DNA of 64,000 bases from Lysobacterales bacterium (GTDB lineage Bacteria; Pseudomonadota; Gammaproteobacteria; Xanthomonadales; SZUA-38). The position numbers and the translations under genes are program-made. The notes beneath the pieces were generated by a model. The model was not told the origin of the DNA, searched no databases, and saw only the letters and a program-made list of their open reading frames with translations. Location: NCBI GenBank assembly GCA_030065125.1, contig JASJDM010000002.1, positions 124,001 through 188,000 on the forward strand, read 5' to 3'. Below are positions 56,389 through 63,531 of the stretch, piece after piece (positions within the stretch are counted from its first letter, which is position 1; each line of letters begins with the position of its first letter).

Positions 56389-58163
56389 TCAGCGCCTTCG
56401 TTGCCTGCGCCGGCTCTGGCGCGGTACAGCGGGGCCAGGAACCCGGACAGGAGCTGGAAGACAAGCTGCGCGCGCGGCTCCGGCTGCTGTGCACCGCACC
56501 CGACCAGGAATCCCGTCTGATTCGAGTCGGGTCTTCCCTGGTTGGCGTGCTGCAACACCCGCTGCCGGCCCTGGGACGCGATTGGGCGTCCCGGGTCTAC
56601 TGCGGCGACGCTCAGGCCACGGTTCTGGTTGGACGAACCGCGCCGAATGTTGAGCCGGACCGCTTGCCCGCCACGGCCACCCACTCCCTGGACCGTCTGG
56701 TCGGCGCGTTTATCCTGGTCCACGCGGAATCGGGTCCCGACCGGCTGACCATCATCCGGGATCACCTGGGTGACCGCAGCGCGTATTACCGCAACGTGGA
56801 CGGGGTCTGGTGGCTGTCCAGCCACGAACAGGCACTGATGGAGCCGGCCGAGCCCGTCAACAGCCGGCGGCTGGCCCAGTTTTTCGCCATCGACTACCCG
56901 GCGGCCGATTCGACTTTTTTTGCCGACATCGGTGAAGTCCCGCCGGGACACTCACTGACCGTGGGCCCCGACCCTGTGCCCCGGGTCACCCCTTACTATC
57001 GGCTGCCGCGCAGGACGTCCAGGCTGAACGTCCCGGCTTCCGAAGCCGCGGAGGAGCTGCAGCGCCTGCTGCGGCTGGCCGTGCGTCAGAGCTGCGACGG
57101 CACGAGCCCGGCCGTCGCCGTCAGCGGCGGCATGGACTCCACCAGCGTTGCGGCCTGTATCAGCGGACCGGCTCAGCTGTTGACTTACCGCACACCCGGT
57201 TACCCGGGGTGTGATGAATCAAACCTGGCCAAAGCCGTGGCCACGACCCTGGGTCATCCATTGACTCTGGTCGACTGCGGCGCCTGCGGGCCGCTGTCGG
57301 AGGATTTCCTGGCCCAGGCGCCGCTGGTCCAGGATCCCGGTGCTGATGCCTACCGGGCGTTTCGTCGGCAGCTGGCCGAAGCCGGCAAGGCCGGCGGCCA
57401 CCGCCTGCTGCTGACCGGTGATTTCGGCGACCAGCTGTTTGGTGGGTTCCGATACTGGCTGCGGGACCTGCTCTACTCCAGGCGCTGGCATCGCGGCATG
57501 CTGGAGGCAACGCGTCTGTGGCGGTCCTCGGGCGTCATGCTGCCCTGGCGACAGCCGGAACTGCGCCGGCTGCTGCCTCTGGCCGGATTCACCCGCGGGT
57601 GGAAACCAGTCCCCCGGCCGTGGCTGACCGAAAGGGCCGCCGACCTGCTGCCGCCCCAATCGAGACACCATCCCTACCTGGGCGAGCTGGCCCAGGCGGA
57701 CCGGGTGGAACCCTGCCTCAATGCGTTCAACGCCAGGGCCGCCAGCCTGGGCTATCTGCAGGCCCTGGACTGGGGGGTAGAGTTGCGATACCCACTGCGG
57801 CACCGGCAGCTGGTGGAATTCATGCTGCGCCTGCCGGCCCATTACCTGTATCAGCCCGGTCGGTCGAAGTGGATCCTGCGACTGGCCATGGCGGACCAGC
57901 TGCCCGCTCAGATCCTCGACCGCCGGGACAAGACATCCCTGGAACCCATCTTTCGGGACGCGGTCCTGCACCGTCACCGCCAGACCACCCGGGAGCTGCT
58001 GCGGGAATCGGAGACCTGGAGCCGGTTTGTCAGGCGGCAATGGCTGCTGCAACGGCTGGATTCAGGACAGTGGGATCCCACTTCCCTGAACGTTTTATGG
58101 AACTGCCTGACCTTCGCCCTGTGGAACGCAAACTATGGCAAATCCGTTGTTTCCCTCAATTGA
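56385..58163 (+). CDS. lasso peptide cyclase (asparagine-synthetase-like, C protein)
   Basis: 592 residues from TTG 56385. Asparagine-synthetase B fold, but the N-terminal glutaminase lacks a catalytic Cys2 (MISAFVACAGSG), so it does not use glutamine. The C-terminal ATPase has the PP-loop VAVSGGMDSTSVAAC and LLTGDFGDQLFGGFRYWLRD. In lasso biosynthesis this enzyme adenylates the Asp/Glu side chain and joins it to the new N-terminus. It lies 31 bp before the precursor gene. Confidence 0.92.
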   Translation: MISAFVACAGSGAVQRGQEPGQELEDKLRARLRLLCTAPDQESRLIRVGSSLVGVLQHPLPALGRDWASRVYCGDAQATVLVGRTAPNVEPDRLPATATHSLDRLVGAFILVHAESGPDRLTIIRDHLGDRSAYYRNVDGVWWLSSHEQALMEPAEPVNSRRLAQFFAIDYPAADSTFFADIGEVPPGHSLTVGPDPVPRVTPYYRLPRRTSRLNVPASEAAEELQRLLRLAVRQSCDGTSPAVAVSGGMDSTSVAACISGPAQLLTYRTPGYPGCDESNLAKAVATTLGHPLTLVDCGACGPLSEDFLAQAPLVQDPGADAYRAFRRQLAEAGKAGGHRLLLTGDFGDQLFGGFRYWLRDLLYSRRWHRGMLEATRLWRSSGVMLPWRQPELRRLLPLAGFTRGWKPVPRPWLTERAADLLPPQSRHHPYLGELAQADRVEPCLNAFNARAASLGYLQALDWGVELRYPLRHRQLVEFMLRLPAHYLYQPGRSKWILRLAMADQLPAQILDRRDKTSLEPIFRDAVLHRHRQTTRELLRESETWSRFVRRQWLLQRLDSGQWDPTSLNVLWNCLTFALWNANYGKSVVSLN

Positions 58164-58194
58164 CAGCCCCATTGCGATTGGCTAAAAGACAGAC

Positions 58195-58377
58195 ATGGAC
58201 GGCGCCAAACCGCAGAATTCAGGGACGCCACCGGCCGCCAACGGAAGTTCCGGTGAACGGCAGCGAAAGCCCTATGAAAGGCCGCAGCTGACCCACCGGG
58301 GGGACGTGCGGGACGTGACCATGGGTCCCACACCCGGTGTCGGCGAGAGTGGCAACCCCACCAACTTTCGCCCCTGA
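58195..58377 (+). CDS. lasso peptide precursor
   Basis: 60 residues. Leader residues 1-43 carry the recognition motif Y27-x2-P30-x-L32-x3-G36-x5-T42 with the obligatory Thr at the penultimate leader position. The predicted core is residues 44-60, GPTPGVGESGNPTNFRP: Gly1, ring-forming Glu8 (8-residue macrolactam), then a 9-residue loop and tail. The start could also be weakly supported elsewhere, but no other ATG is in frame ahead of the motif. The gene sits between the cyclase and kinase genes, with GTG of the kinase 3 bp after its stop. The core assignment is a prediction from family rules. Confidence 0.88.
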   Translation: MDGAKPQNSGTPPAANGSSGERQRKPYERPQLTHRGDVRDVTMGPTPGVGESGNPTNFRP

Positions 58378-58380
58378 GTC

Positions 58381-59301
58381 GTGAACACGCCTGGCGCCCC
58401 CGAGGCGCCTGAGCTGCCTCCTGTCGCAGTCGTCGGAGTATCCGGCGCGCCCAGCCAATACTTCCACTATCGGATCGCCGGCACCCATGTCCTGATCGAC
58501 CGGGAGGTCCCCCGGCTTGCCGGATTCCAGCTGCCCCCCGTGGACCCGACACCCCAGTATCCACCCCCCCAAACCGTGGCCGCCGGTGCCGACACGCTGT
58601 TTGACGGGACGGCCTACGTACTGGGGAGACAGCGTCGTCTGCGATGCCTCGGTAATGCCGGGGTTTACGAGCTCAGTATCAACGGCGTTGGCCAGTTCCT
58701 GTTTGATTCCACCAGCCACCTGCTGCAGCTCGGCGCGGTACTGCCTTCCAATGACCTGGCCCAGCTTCTGTGCGGGCCACTGCTGCCCCTGGCACTCGCC
58801 AACCGGGATTGTTTTTTGCTGCACGCGTCCGCGGTGACCACGGCCACCGGATCCATTGCTTTCTGCGGCGCCAGCGGAGCGGGCAAATCCACCCTGGCGG
58901 CGGCATTTGCCGAAGGCCCTTCCGACCCATTGGCCGATGATGCCCTTGCCCTGGCTGCCGGCCCGGAACAGCCGTTGCTGGCGGGGCCTTTTCCCCAGCC
59001 AAAATGGCCCGACTGGGGCGCTGGTGTCGGCGGCGCAGGCCTGCCGCTGACGGCCCTGGTGGAACTGGTCAACGACGGTAGCGACCCGCCGGAGACCCGG
59101 CCTGTTGCCGCTGCGCCCGCAACCCTGACGGTGATTCGGCACACCATTGCCGGTCGCCTGTTTGGGCCGGACCTCAGGCAAACTCAGCTGGAGTTCGCGG
59201 CAGCCCTGGCCGCAGCGACCCCGGTCTACGCCTTGCACTACCGCCAGGAAATGCGCAACCTGCCGCTCATGGTAGAGGAACTCAAACACCATGTGGCGTA
59301 A
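58381..59301 (+). CDS. HPr kinase/phosphorylase-like protein of the lasso cluster
   Basis: 306 residues from GTG 58381. The HprK-type P-loop FCGASGAGKSTLAAAF (about residues 160-175) and a following DPLADDALAL acidic site are present. The N-terminal half is mixed strand/helix with the HYRIAGTHVLIDREV opening. Homologues in lasso clusters (PadeK type) phosphorylate the C-terminal serine of the precursor, but this precursor ends Arg-Pro, so the acceptor here is not obvious. It overlaps the B2 gene by 11 bp. Confidence 0.85.
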   Translation: MNTPGAPEAPELPPVAVVGVSGAPSQYFHYRIAGTHVLIDREVPRLAGFQLPPVDPTPQYPPPQTVAAGADTLFDGTAYVLGRQRRLRCLGNAGVYELSINGVGQFLFDSTSHLLQLGAVLPSNDLAQLLCGPLLPLALANRDCFLLHASAVTTATGSIAFCGASGAGKSTLAAAFAEGPSDPLADDALALAAGPEQPLLAGPFPQPKWPDWGAGVGGAGLPLTALVELVNDGSDPPETRPVAAAPATLTVIRHTIAGRLFGPDLRQTQLEFAAALAAATPVYALHYRQEMRNLPLMVEELKHHVA

Positions 59302-59686
59302 GGCCGCGGGCTGCCTGCAGGTCGTGCTGGCTGCGACGGAGCTGAGATTTCGGGGTTTCCACCGGGTATGCGGCGCGCTGCTGCAGCGTCCCACCGAGGG
59401 GCCGACCGAGCGGGCCATGGGCCATCCACTTGAGGCGGCGGATCTGGACCGTGCCCGCAGACTCCATGACGTGCTGCTGGCCAGCAACCGGCTGACCTGC
59501 TCGACCTGCCTGTCCCGGTCGGTGGTCCTGTGCCGAAGCCTGCGCCGCCGTGGAATTCCGGCGTGGCTGGTGCTGGGCGCCAGCGGCGGGGACGATTTCA
59601 GCGCCCATGCCTGGGTGGAAATCCCCGGAGCACGCCTGGGCGCCCACGACAGTCGGGCCGGCCTTAGTCGGCAGGGGTTCGCATGA
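59291..59686 (+). CDS. lasso peptide B2 leader protease (transglutaminase-like)
   Basis: 131 residues. The Cys-His core is visible: CLSRSVVLCRSLRRRGIPAWLVLGA with the nucleophile Cys about residue 72, and FSAHAWVEIPG with the catalytic His. The N-terminus is helical and basic. Family members cut the leader from the precursor before cyclisation. Here it is separate from B1, as in most proteobacterial clusters. Confidence 0.9.
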   Translation: MWRKAAGCLQVVLAATELRFRGFHRVCGALLQRPTEGPTERAMGHPLEAADLDRARRLHDVLLASNRLTCSTCLSRSVVLCRSLRRRGIPAWLVLGASGGDDFSAHAWVEIPGARLGAHDSRAGLSRQGFA

Positions 59687-59973
59687 CCTTTGCCCTGGGC
59701 CCGGACGTTTTACTGCAAAGGGTTGGCAGTGGGGCGGTCCTGCTGCAGGCCCGGACCGGCCAGTACTACGAGCTGAACGATTCCGGGGCAGACCTGCTGC
59801 AGTTCGTGCTGGAGACCCAGGATGTCGAAACAGCGCTGAACCGCATGCAGGACACCTATGCGGCCGCGAGAGACGATCTCGCGGCCGACCTCAAGGTGTT
59901 GTTTGCAGATCTGAAGGAGGCAGGACTACTGCTGTTCGATGCTGAGCAGCTCAACGTCGAAGACCAGGGTTGA
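59683..59973 (+). CDS. lasso peptide B1, PqqD-like leader-binding protein (RRE)
   Basis: 96 residues. PqqD family: VLLQRVGSGAVLLQARTGQYYELNDSGADLLQFVLETQDVETAL with the YELN segment, then a helical tail. It delivers the leader to B2 and the cyclase. ATGA overlap with B2. Its last 48 bp overlap, on the opposite strand, the end of the FKBP gene. Confidence 0.92.
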   Translation: MTFALGPDVLLQRVGSGAVLLQARTGQYYELNDSGADLLQFVLETQDVETALNRMQDTYAAARDDLAADLKVLFADLKEAGLLLFDAEQLNVEDQG

Positions 59974-60630
59974 ATTGGGACCGATGTTTCCCTGGTTGCG
60001 GCCACCGTATGCCAGGTCGGACGGAATGACAAAGCGGAACTTGCTGCCCACCGGCATCAGCTGAAGCCCTTCGGTCCAGCCCGAGATGACCCGGTTCAGC
60101 GGAAACACCGCGGGCTGACCACGGGAGTAGGAGCTGTCGAACTCGGTGCCGTCGATGAGGGTTCCGCGATAGTGGACTTTCACGGTGTCGGTGGCCACAG
60201 GCCGCGGGCCCTCGGCCATTTCGACCACTTCATACTGCAGTCCCGATTCGGTAACCGTTACCCCGTCGCGGGCCTTGTTGTCTTCCAGATAATCCTGGCC
60301 GATCTTCATATTGTTCGACGCGGCCTGGGCAAGCTCTTCGCGCTTGCGCGTCATCTCTTCATCCTGAATCCGCTTCAGCGTCGCCAGCGCATTCTGCACC
60401 TGCTCCTCGGTCAAGCGGGACTCTCCCTCGGCCATGGCGTCTTCGGCGCCCAGGCGGAAGGCGTTGGAATCAAAATCCTGAATACCCAGATCCCGCATTC
60501 TCTGACCGATGTCGTAACCCATCTTGTAGCTGAGTTCCTCGACCTCGCCGGTTATTTCCTGGGCGGAAATGCTGCCGACCGCGATCACCGCGAGCAGGGG
60601 CATCCAGCGGATGCTGTTGCTTAGGGGCAT
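59926..60630 (-). CDS. FKBP-type peptidyl-prolyl isomerase (FkpA/Mip-like)
   Basis: 234 residues. An N-terminal signal peptide (MPLLAVIAVGSISAQ) indicates the periplasm. Helical dimerisation domain (YKMGYDIGQRMRDLG..., AMAEGESRLTEEQVQNAL) followed by the FKBP domain VKVHYRGTLIDGTEFDSSYSRGQPAVFPLNRVISGWTEGLQLMPVGSKFRFVIPSDLAYG. A periplasmic folding helper. Convergent with the lasso B1 gene (48-bp overlap); the overlap codes for conserved residues in both frames. Confidence 0.95.
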   Translation of the reverse strand: MPLSNSIRWMPLLAVIAVGSISAQEITGEVEELSYKMGYDIGQRMRDLGIQDFDSNAFRLGAEDAMAEGESRLTEEQVQNALATLKRIQDEEMTRKREELAQAASNNMKIGQDYLEDNKARDGVTVTESGLQYEVVEMAEGPRPVATDTVKVHYRGTLIDGTEFDSSYSRGQPAVFPLNRVISGWTEGLQLMPVGSKFRFVIPSDLAYGGRNQGNIGPNSTLVFDVELLSIEQQ

Positions 60631-60774
60631 GAAATTCTCCAGAAGTGTTGCAAAAAAAGGCGCCTATTGTTGCCCGGTGACACGGGGAGATCAAACCCTG
60701 ATTCAGCAGGGTCTGATCAGGCCCCGGGTCGTAGCTGTGGCACTGCCCGACGCCCCGCCGTGCCATTGGTCACG

Positions 60775-60816
60775 TTGCACCCGTGCGAGCATTGGTGTTA
60801 TAGTTCACTACAACAC
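60775..60816 (+). promoter_or_regulatory. promoter with palindromic operator for the GntR operon
   Basis: TTGCAC (60775-60780) and TATAGT (60799-60804) lie 18 bp apart. A 22-bp inverted repeat, arms GTGTTATAGT and ACTACAACAC around TC (60795-60816), covers the -10 box with 9 of 10 base pairs symmetric. It lies just before the first gene of the operon, and the GntR regulator is encoded in the same operon, so autorepression is likely. Confidence 0.65.
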
Positions 60817-60829
60817 TAGATCGCTGCAT

Positions 60830-61066
60830 ATGAACGCCGCCATGAATAAGACCCGTGTCACCAGAAAAGTTCGCTGGATTGCCGCAATCCTGGGCTACCA
60901 GGCCCTCGCCCTGGCCGTGATGATGCTGGCGGCGGCGGCCATGTACGAATTTTCGACCGAGCCGGACCGGGTTGTTAAAACCGAAACGGCCCCAGCGGAA
61001 TCTCCAGCGGCAGGCGCCGTGTCCACTATTTCACTCGACCTGTCCCTGGATTCCATCGGCCGCTGA
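60830..61066 (+). CDS. small single-pass membrane protein in the GntR-ABC operon
   Basis: About 78 residues from ATG 60830 (or 74 from ATG 60842). A basic N-terminus (NKTRVTRKVRW) precedes one hydrophobic helix (IAAILGYQALALAVMMLAAAAMY), then an acidic and Ala/Pro-rich tail ending SLDSIGR. It starts 13 bp after the operator and lies 21 bp ahead of the GntR gene. No family recognised. Predicted inner-membrane location; perhaps an accessory part of the ABC system. Confidence 0.6.
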   Translation: MNAAMNKTRVTRKVRWIAAILGYQALALAVMMLAAAAMYEFSTEPDRVVKTETAPAESPAAGAVSTISLDLSLDSIGR

Positions 61067-61087
61067 TCGGGCGTTTCGCCAGCCACA

Positions 61088-61483
61088 ATGCAGCCCAAGT
61101 GGAACGATAGTCAGCCGATCTATGTGCAACTGCGCGATCACGCCGTTGCCATGATCCTGGACGGGGTCCTGGACGACGGCGATCCATTGCCGTCGGTCCG
61201 TAAAGTCGCCGCCGATTTCCGCCTCAACCCCATCACCGTGTCCAAGGCCTACCAGACCCTGGTGGACGATGAACTGGTCGAGCGCCGCCGCGGTCTGGGA
61301 ATGTTTGTCAGGACCGGCGCCAAGAAAGCACTGCTGGAAGCGGAAAGAAAGAAATTCCTGAATCGCGAGTGGCCGCTGCTGCTCAAAAAAATTGAGCGAT
61401 TGGGATTGCACCCAGAGGATCTGGTGGCAAAGTTGGGAACCGGACCGAAAAACGGACAGGAGCAAGGGGAACCTGATGTCTGA
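61088..61483 (+). CDS. GntR-family regulator (YtrA-type)
   Basis: 131 residues. Winged-helix N-terminus with the GntR signature: PIYVQLRDHAVAMILDGVLDDGDPLPSVRKVAADFRLNPITVSKAYQTLVDDELVERRRGLGMFV. The C-terminal domain is short and helical, as in the YtrA subfamily that controls adjacent ABC transporters. The palindrome at 60795-60816 is its likely operator. It overlaps the ABC gene start by 8 bp. Confidence 0.93.
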   Translation: MQPKWNDSQPIYVQLRDHAVAMILDGVLDDGDPLPSVRKVAADFRLNPITVSKAYQTLVDDELVERRRGLGMFVRTGAKKALLEAERKKFLNREWPLLLKKIERLGLHPEDLVAKLGTGPKNGQEQGEPDV

Positions 61484-62333
61484 CATCATCAAAGCCAGGG
61501 GGCTGCGCAAGCGTTACAAGAACACTGTCGCCCTGGACGACGTCGATTTTGACGTCCATCCGGGCCGCATTGTTGGCTTGATCGGACCCAATGGCGCCGG
61601 CAAGACCACCGCGCTGAAAGCCATTCTGGGCCTGACGAGTTTCGGCGGAGAACTGGAGGTCATTGGCCTGGACCCCATGAAAGAGCGGTCCAGGCTGATG
61701 AACGACGTCTGTTTCATTGCGGACGTCGCGGTGCTTCCCCGCTGGTTGCGGGTGCACCAGGCGGTGAACTTCGTGGAAGGCGTGCACCCCAGGTTTTCCC
61801 GGGAAAAGGCCCAGCGCTTCCTGGATCGCACCAAGATCAAGCCAAACAGCAGGGTCAAGGAATTATCCAAGGGGATGATTGCCCAGCTGCACCTGGCCCT
61901 GGTGATGGCCATCGACGCCAAGCTGCTGGTGCTGGACGAGCCGACCCTGGGCCTGGATATCCTGTTTCGCAAGGAGTTCTACAACAGCCTGCTCAACGAC
62001 TACTTCGACGAAGAGCGAACCATCATCATCACCACCCACCAGGTGGAAGAAATCGAGCACATCCTGACCGACCTTCTGTTTATCAAGGACGGAAAGATCA
62101 TCCTGGACACCACCATGGAGGACGTTTCAGAACGATTCACCGAGGTCATGGTGGCGCCGGACCTGGCGGATGAAGCACGCCAGATGAAGCCGCTTCACGA
62201 GCGCGAGATTTTCGGCAAGTTTGTCTTCCTGTTCGACGGCGCCGACCAGATGGAGCTGGCGGAGCTGGGTGAACTGCACAATCCCAGCGTGGCCGACCTG
62301 TTTGTGGCGACCATGAAGGAGAACGGCGCATGA
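61476..62333 (+). CDS. ABC transporter ATP-binding protein
   Basis: 285 residues from ATG 61476 with AAGGGGA upstream. Walker A GLIGPNGAGKTTALKAI, Q-loop region in the middle, signature ELSKGMIAQLHLAL (degenerate LSxGM), Walker B LLVLDEPTLGLD and H-loop TTHQ. The degenerate signature is typical of the YtrB/EcsA-like group. The C-terminal 70 residues are not part of the ATPase core. It pairs with the permease at 62330. Confidence 0.94.
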   Translation: MSDIIKARGLRKRYKNTVALDDVDFDVHPGRIVGLIGPNGAGKTTALKAILGLTSFGGELEVIGLDPMKERSRLMNDVCFIADVAVLPRWLRVHQAVNFVEGVHPRFSREKAQRFLDRTKIKPNSRVKELSKGMIAQLHLALVMAIDAKLLVLDEPTLGLDILFRKEFYNSLLNDYFDEERTIIITTHQVEEIEHILTDLLFIKDGKIILDTTMEDVSERFTEVMVAPDLADEARQMKPLHEREIFGKFVFLFDGADQMELAELGELHNPSVADLFVATMKENGA

Positions 62334-63292
62334 AGAGTTTCAGCTTCCTGCTGCGCCGGGAGTTCTGGGAAAATCGCGGCGCTTTCTTCACCCTGCCCCT
62401 GGGAATCGGCGGGTTTTTTGTCTTCATCGCCGTTGCGGCACTGACCGCGGCCGCCACCTTTATCGAAGAAATCGACGGCGAGCGGTTCATGCTCACCAAG
62501 GCGGTGGCGGAAATCAAGAAAGTGGACCCGGCCACACTGGACGTGGTGTGGAACCTGAACCTGCTGGGCACCTCGGCGATATTCCACATGGTGCTGCTGT
62601 TCGTGGTGTTTTTCTATCTGCTGGGCTCCCTGTACGACGACCGTCGGGACCGCAGTATCCTTTTCTGGAAGTCCCTGCCCATCTCTGACGCCAATACCGT
62701 GTTGTCCAAGCTCGTGGCCGGCAGCCTGCTGGCGCCAGCGCTCTGGGTCGCGGCCATCGCGATTACCCAGACCACCCTGCTGCTGATCACCACCATCGTG
62801 TTCTGGCTGAGCGACATCCCTGTCTATGACTACCTGTGGGGGCCGGCCGATCCCCTGGAAACCTGGCTGCTGCTGCTGGCGTCTTACGCGGTGCAGGCGT
62901 TCTGGATGCTGCCGGTTTGGGGCTGGGCTCTGCTGGCCTCATCCTTTGCCCGCTCCAAGCCGTTCCTCTGGGCGGTGGCACCGCCGGTGCTGCTGGCCGT
63001 GGCATATACCTGGATCAACGCAACCCAGTACCTGCGGATCGACTTCAGCGTGTGGACCATGATCGGGAACCGCATCCTGGGCGGGGTGGTTCCCATCCAG
63101 TTCAATATCGAGGGTGACAATGTCCAGATAGGCTCCATGCGATTCACCGACGATGACGTGACCGAACTGCCGATCACCTGGGGCACACTGCTGGAAAGAT
63201 TCACCTGGCCGGATATGTGGTGGGGCATCCTGTTTGGCGTGGTGTTCATTGCCCTCGCCATCTACATCCGGCGCTATCGCGACGAGAGTTAG
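62330..63292 (+). CDS. ABC transporter permease
   Basis: 320 residues, ATGA overlap with the ATPase gene. Six or so hydrophobic helices: segments near residues 20-42, 88-107, 130-155, 180-208, 220-235 and 293-313. A large periplasmic or extracellular loop lies around residues 240-290. ABC-2-type exporters of this layout serve envelope stress or antimicrobial-peptide resistance; the substrate is unknown. Confidence 0.9.
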   Translation: MKSFSFLLRREFWENRGAFFTLPLGIGGFFVFIAVAALTAAATFIEEIDGERFMLTKAVAEIKKVDPATLDVVWNLNLLGTSAIFHMVLLFVVFFYLLGSLYDDRRDRSILFWKSLPISDANTVLSKLVAGSLLAPALWVAAIAITQTTLLLITTIVFWLSDIPVYDYLWGPADPLETWLLLLASYAVQAFWMLPVWGWALLASSFARSKPFLWAVAPPVLLAVAYTWINATQYLRIDFSVWTMIGNRILGGVVPIQFNIEGDNVQIGSMRFTDDDVTELPITWGTLLERFTWPDMWWGILFGVVFIALAIYIRRYRDES

Positions 63293-63335
63293 CGGACTGT
63301 ATCGACGCCATCGAAATGGTCGTTCCAGCCCATTG

Positions 63336-63458
63336 GCAGGCTGTTTAAAAATTCAGTTCTTCGACAGCCTGCGTCCAGTACGGGGATGAAGCGGCATTTT
63401 CGATGACTGTAAGTCATTGAAAATGTGAGCCAACTGAAATTCGCGTTTTCCAGTTGGC
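63336..63458. repeat. cluster of three hairpins in the intergenic region after the ABC operon
   Basis: The 239-bp gap has three clean inverted repeats: GCAGGCTGT/ACAGCCTGC (63336-63344/63364-63372), CATTTTCGATGACT/AGTCATTGAAAATG (63395-63408/63412-63425, one mismatch) and GCCAACTG/CAGTTGGC (63429-63436/63451-63458). The first could act as part of a terminator for the ABC operon, but there is no T-run. The stacked arrangement suggests a dispersed repeat element. Confidence 0.55.
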
Positions 63459-63531
63459 GTGGCTGCAAAAACTATGGATGGTTTTTTCAGCATCCCACTT
63501 GCTGGCCGCCGCTTGACGGGCCACGCCCGTC

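Noticed and set aside
56385..58163. Ordinary asparagine synthetase
   Set aside because: Cys2 is absent and the neighbours are lasso-peptide genes, so a cyclase role is better supported.
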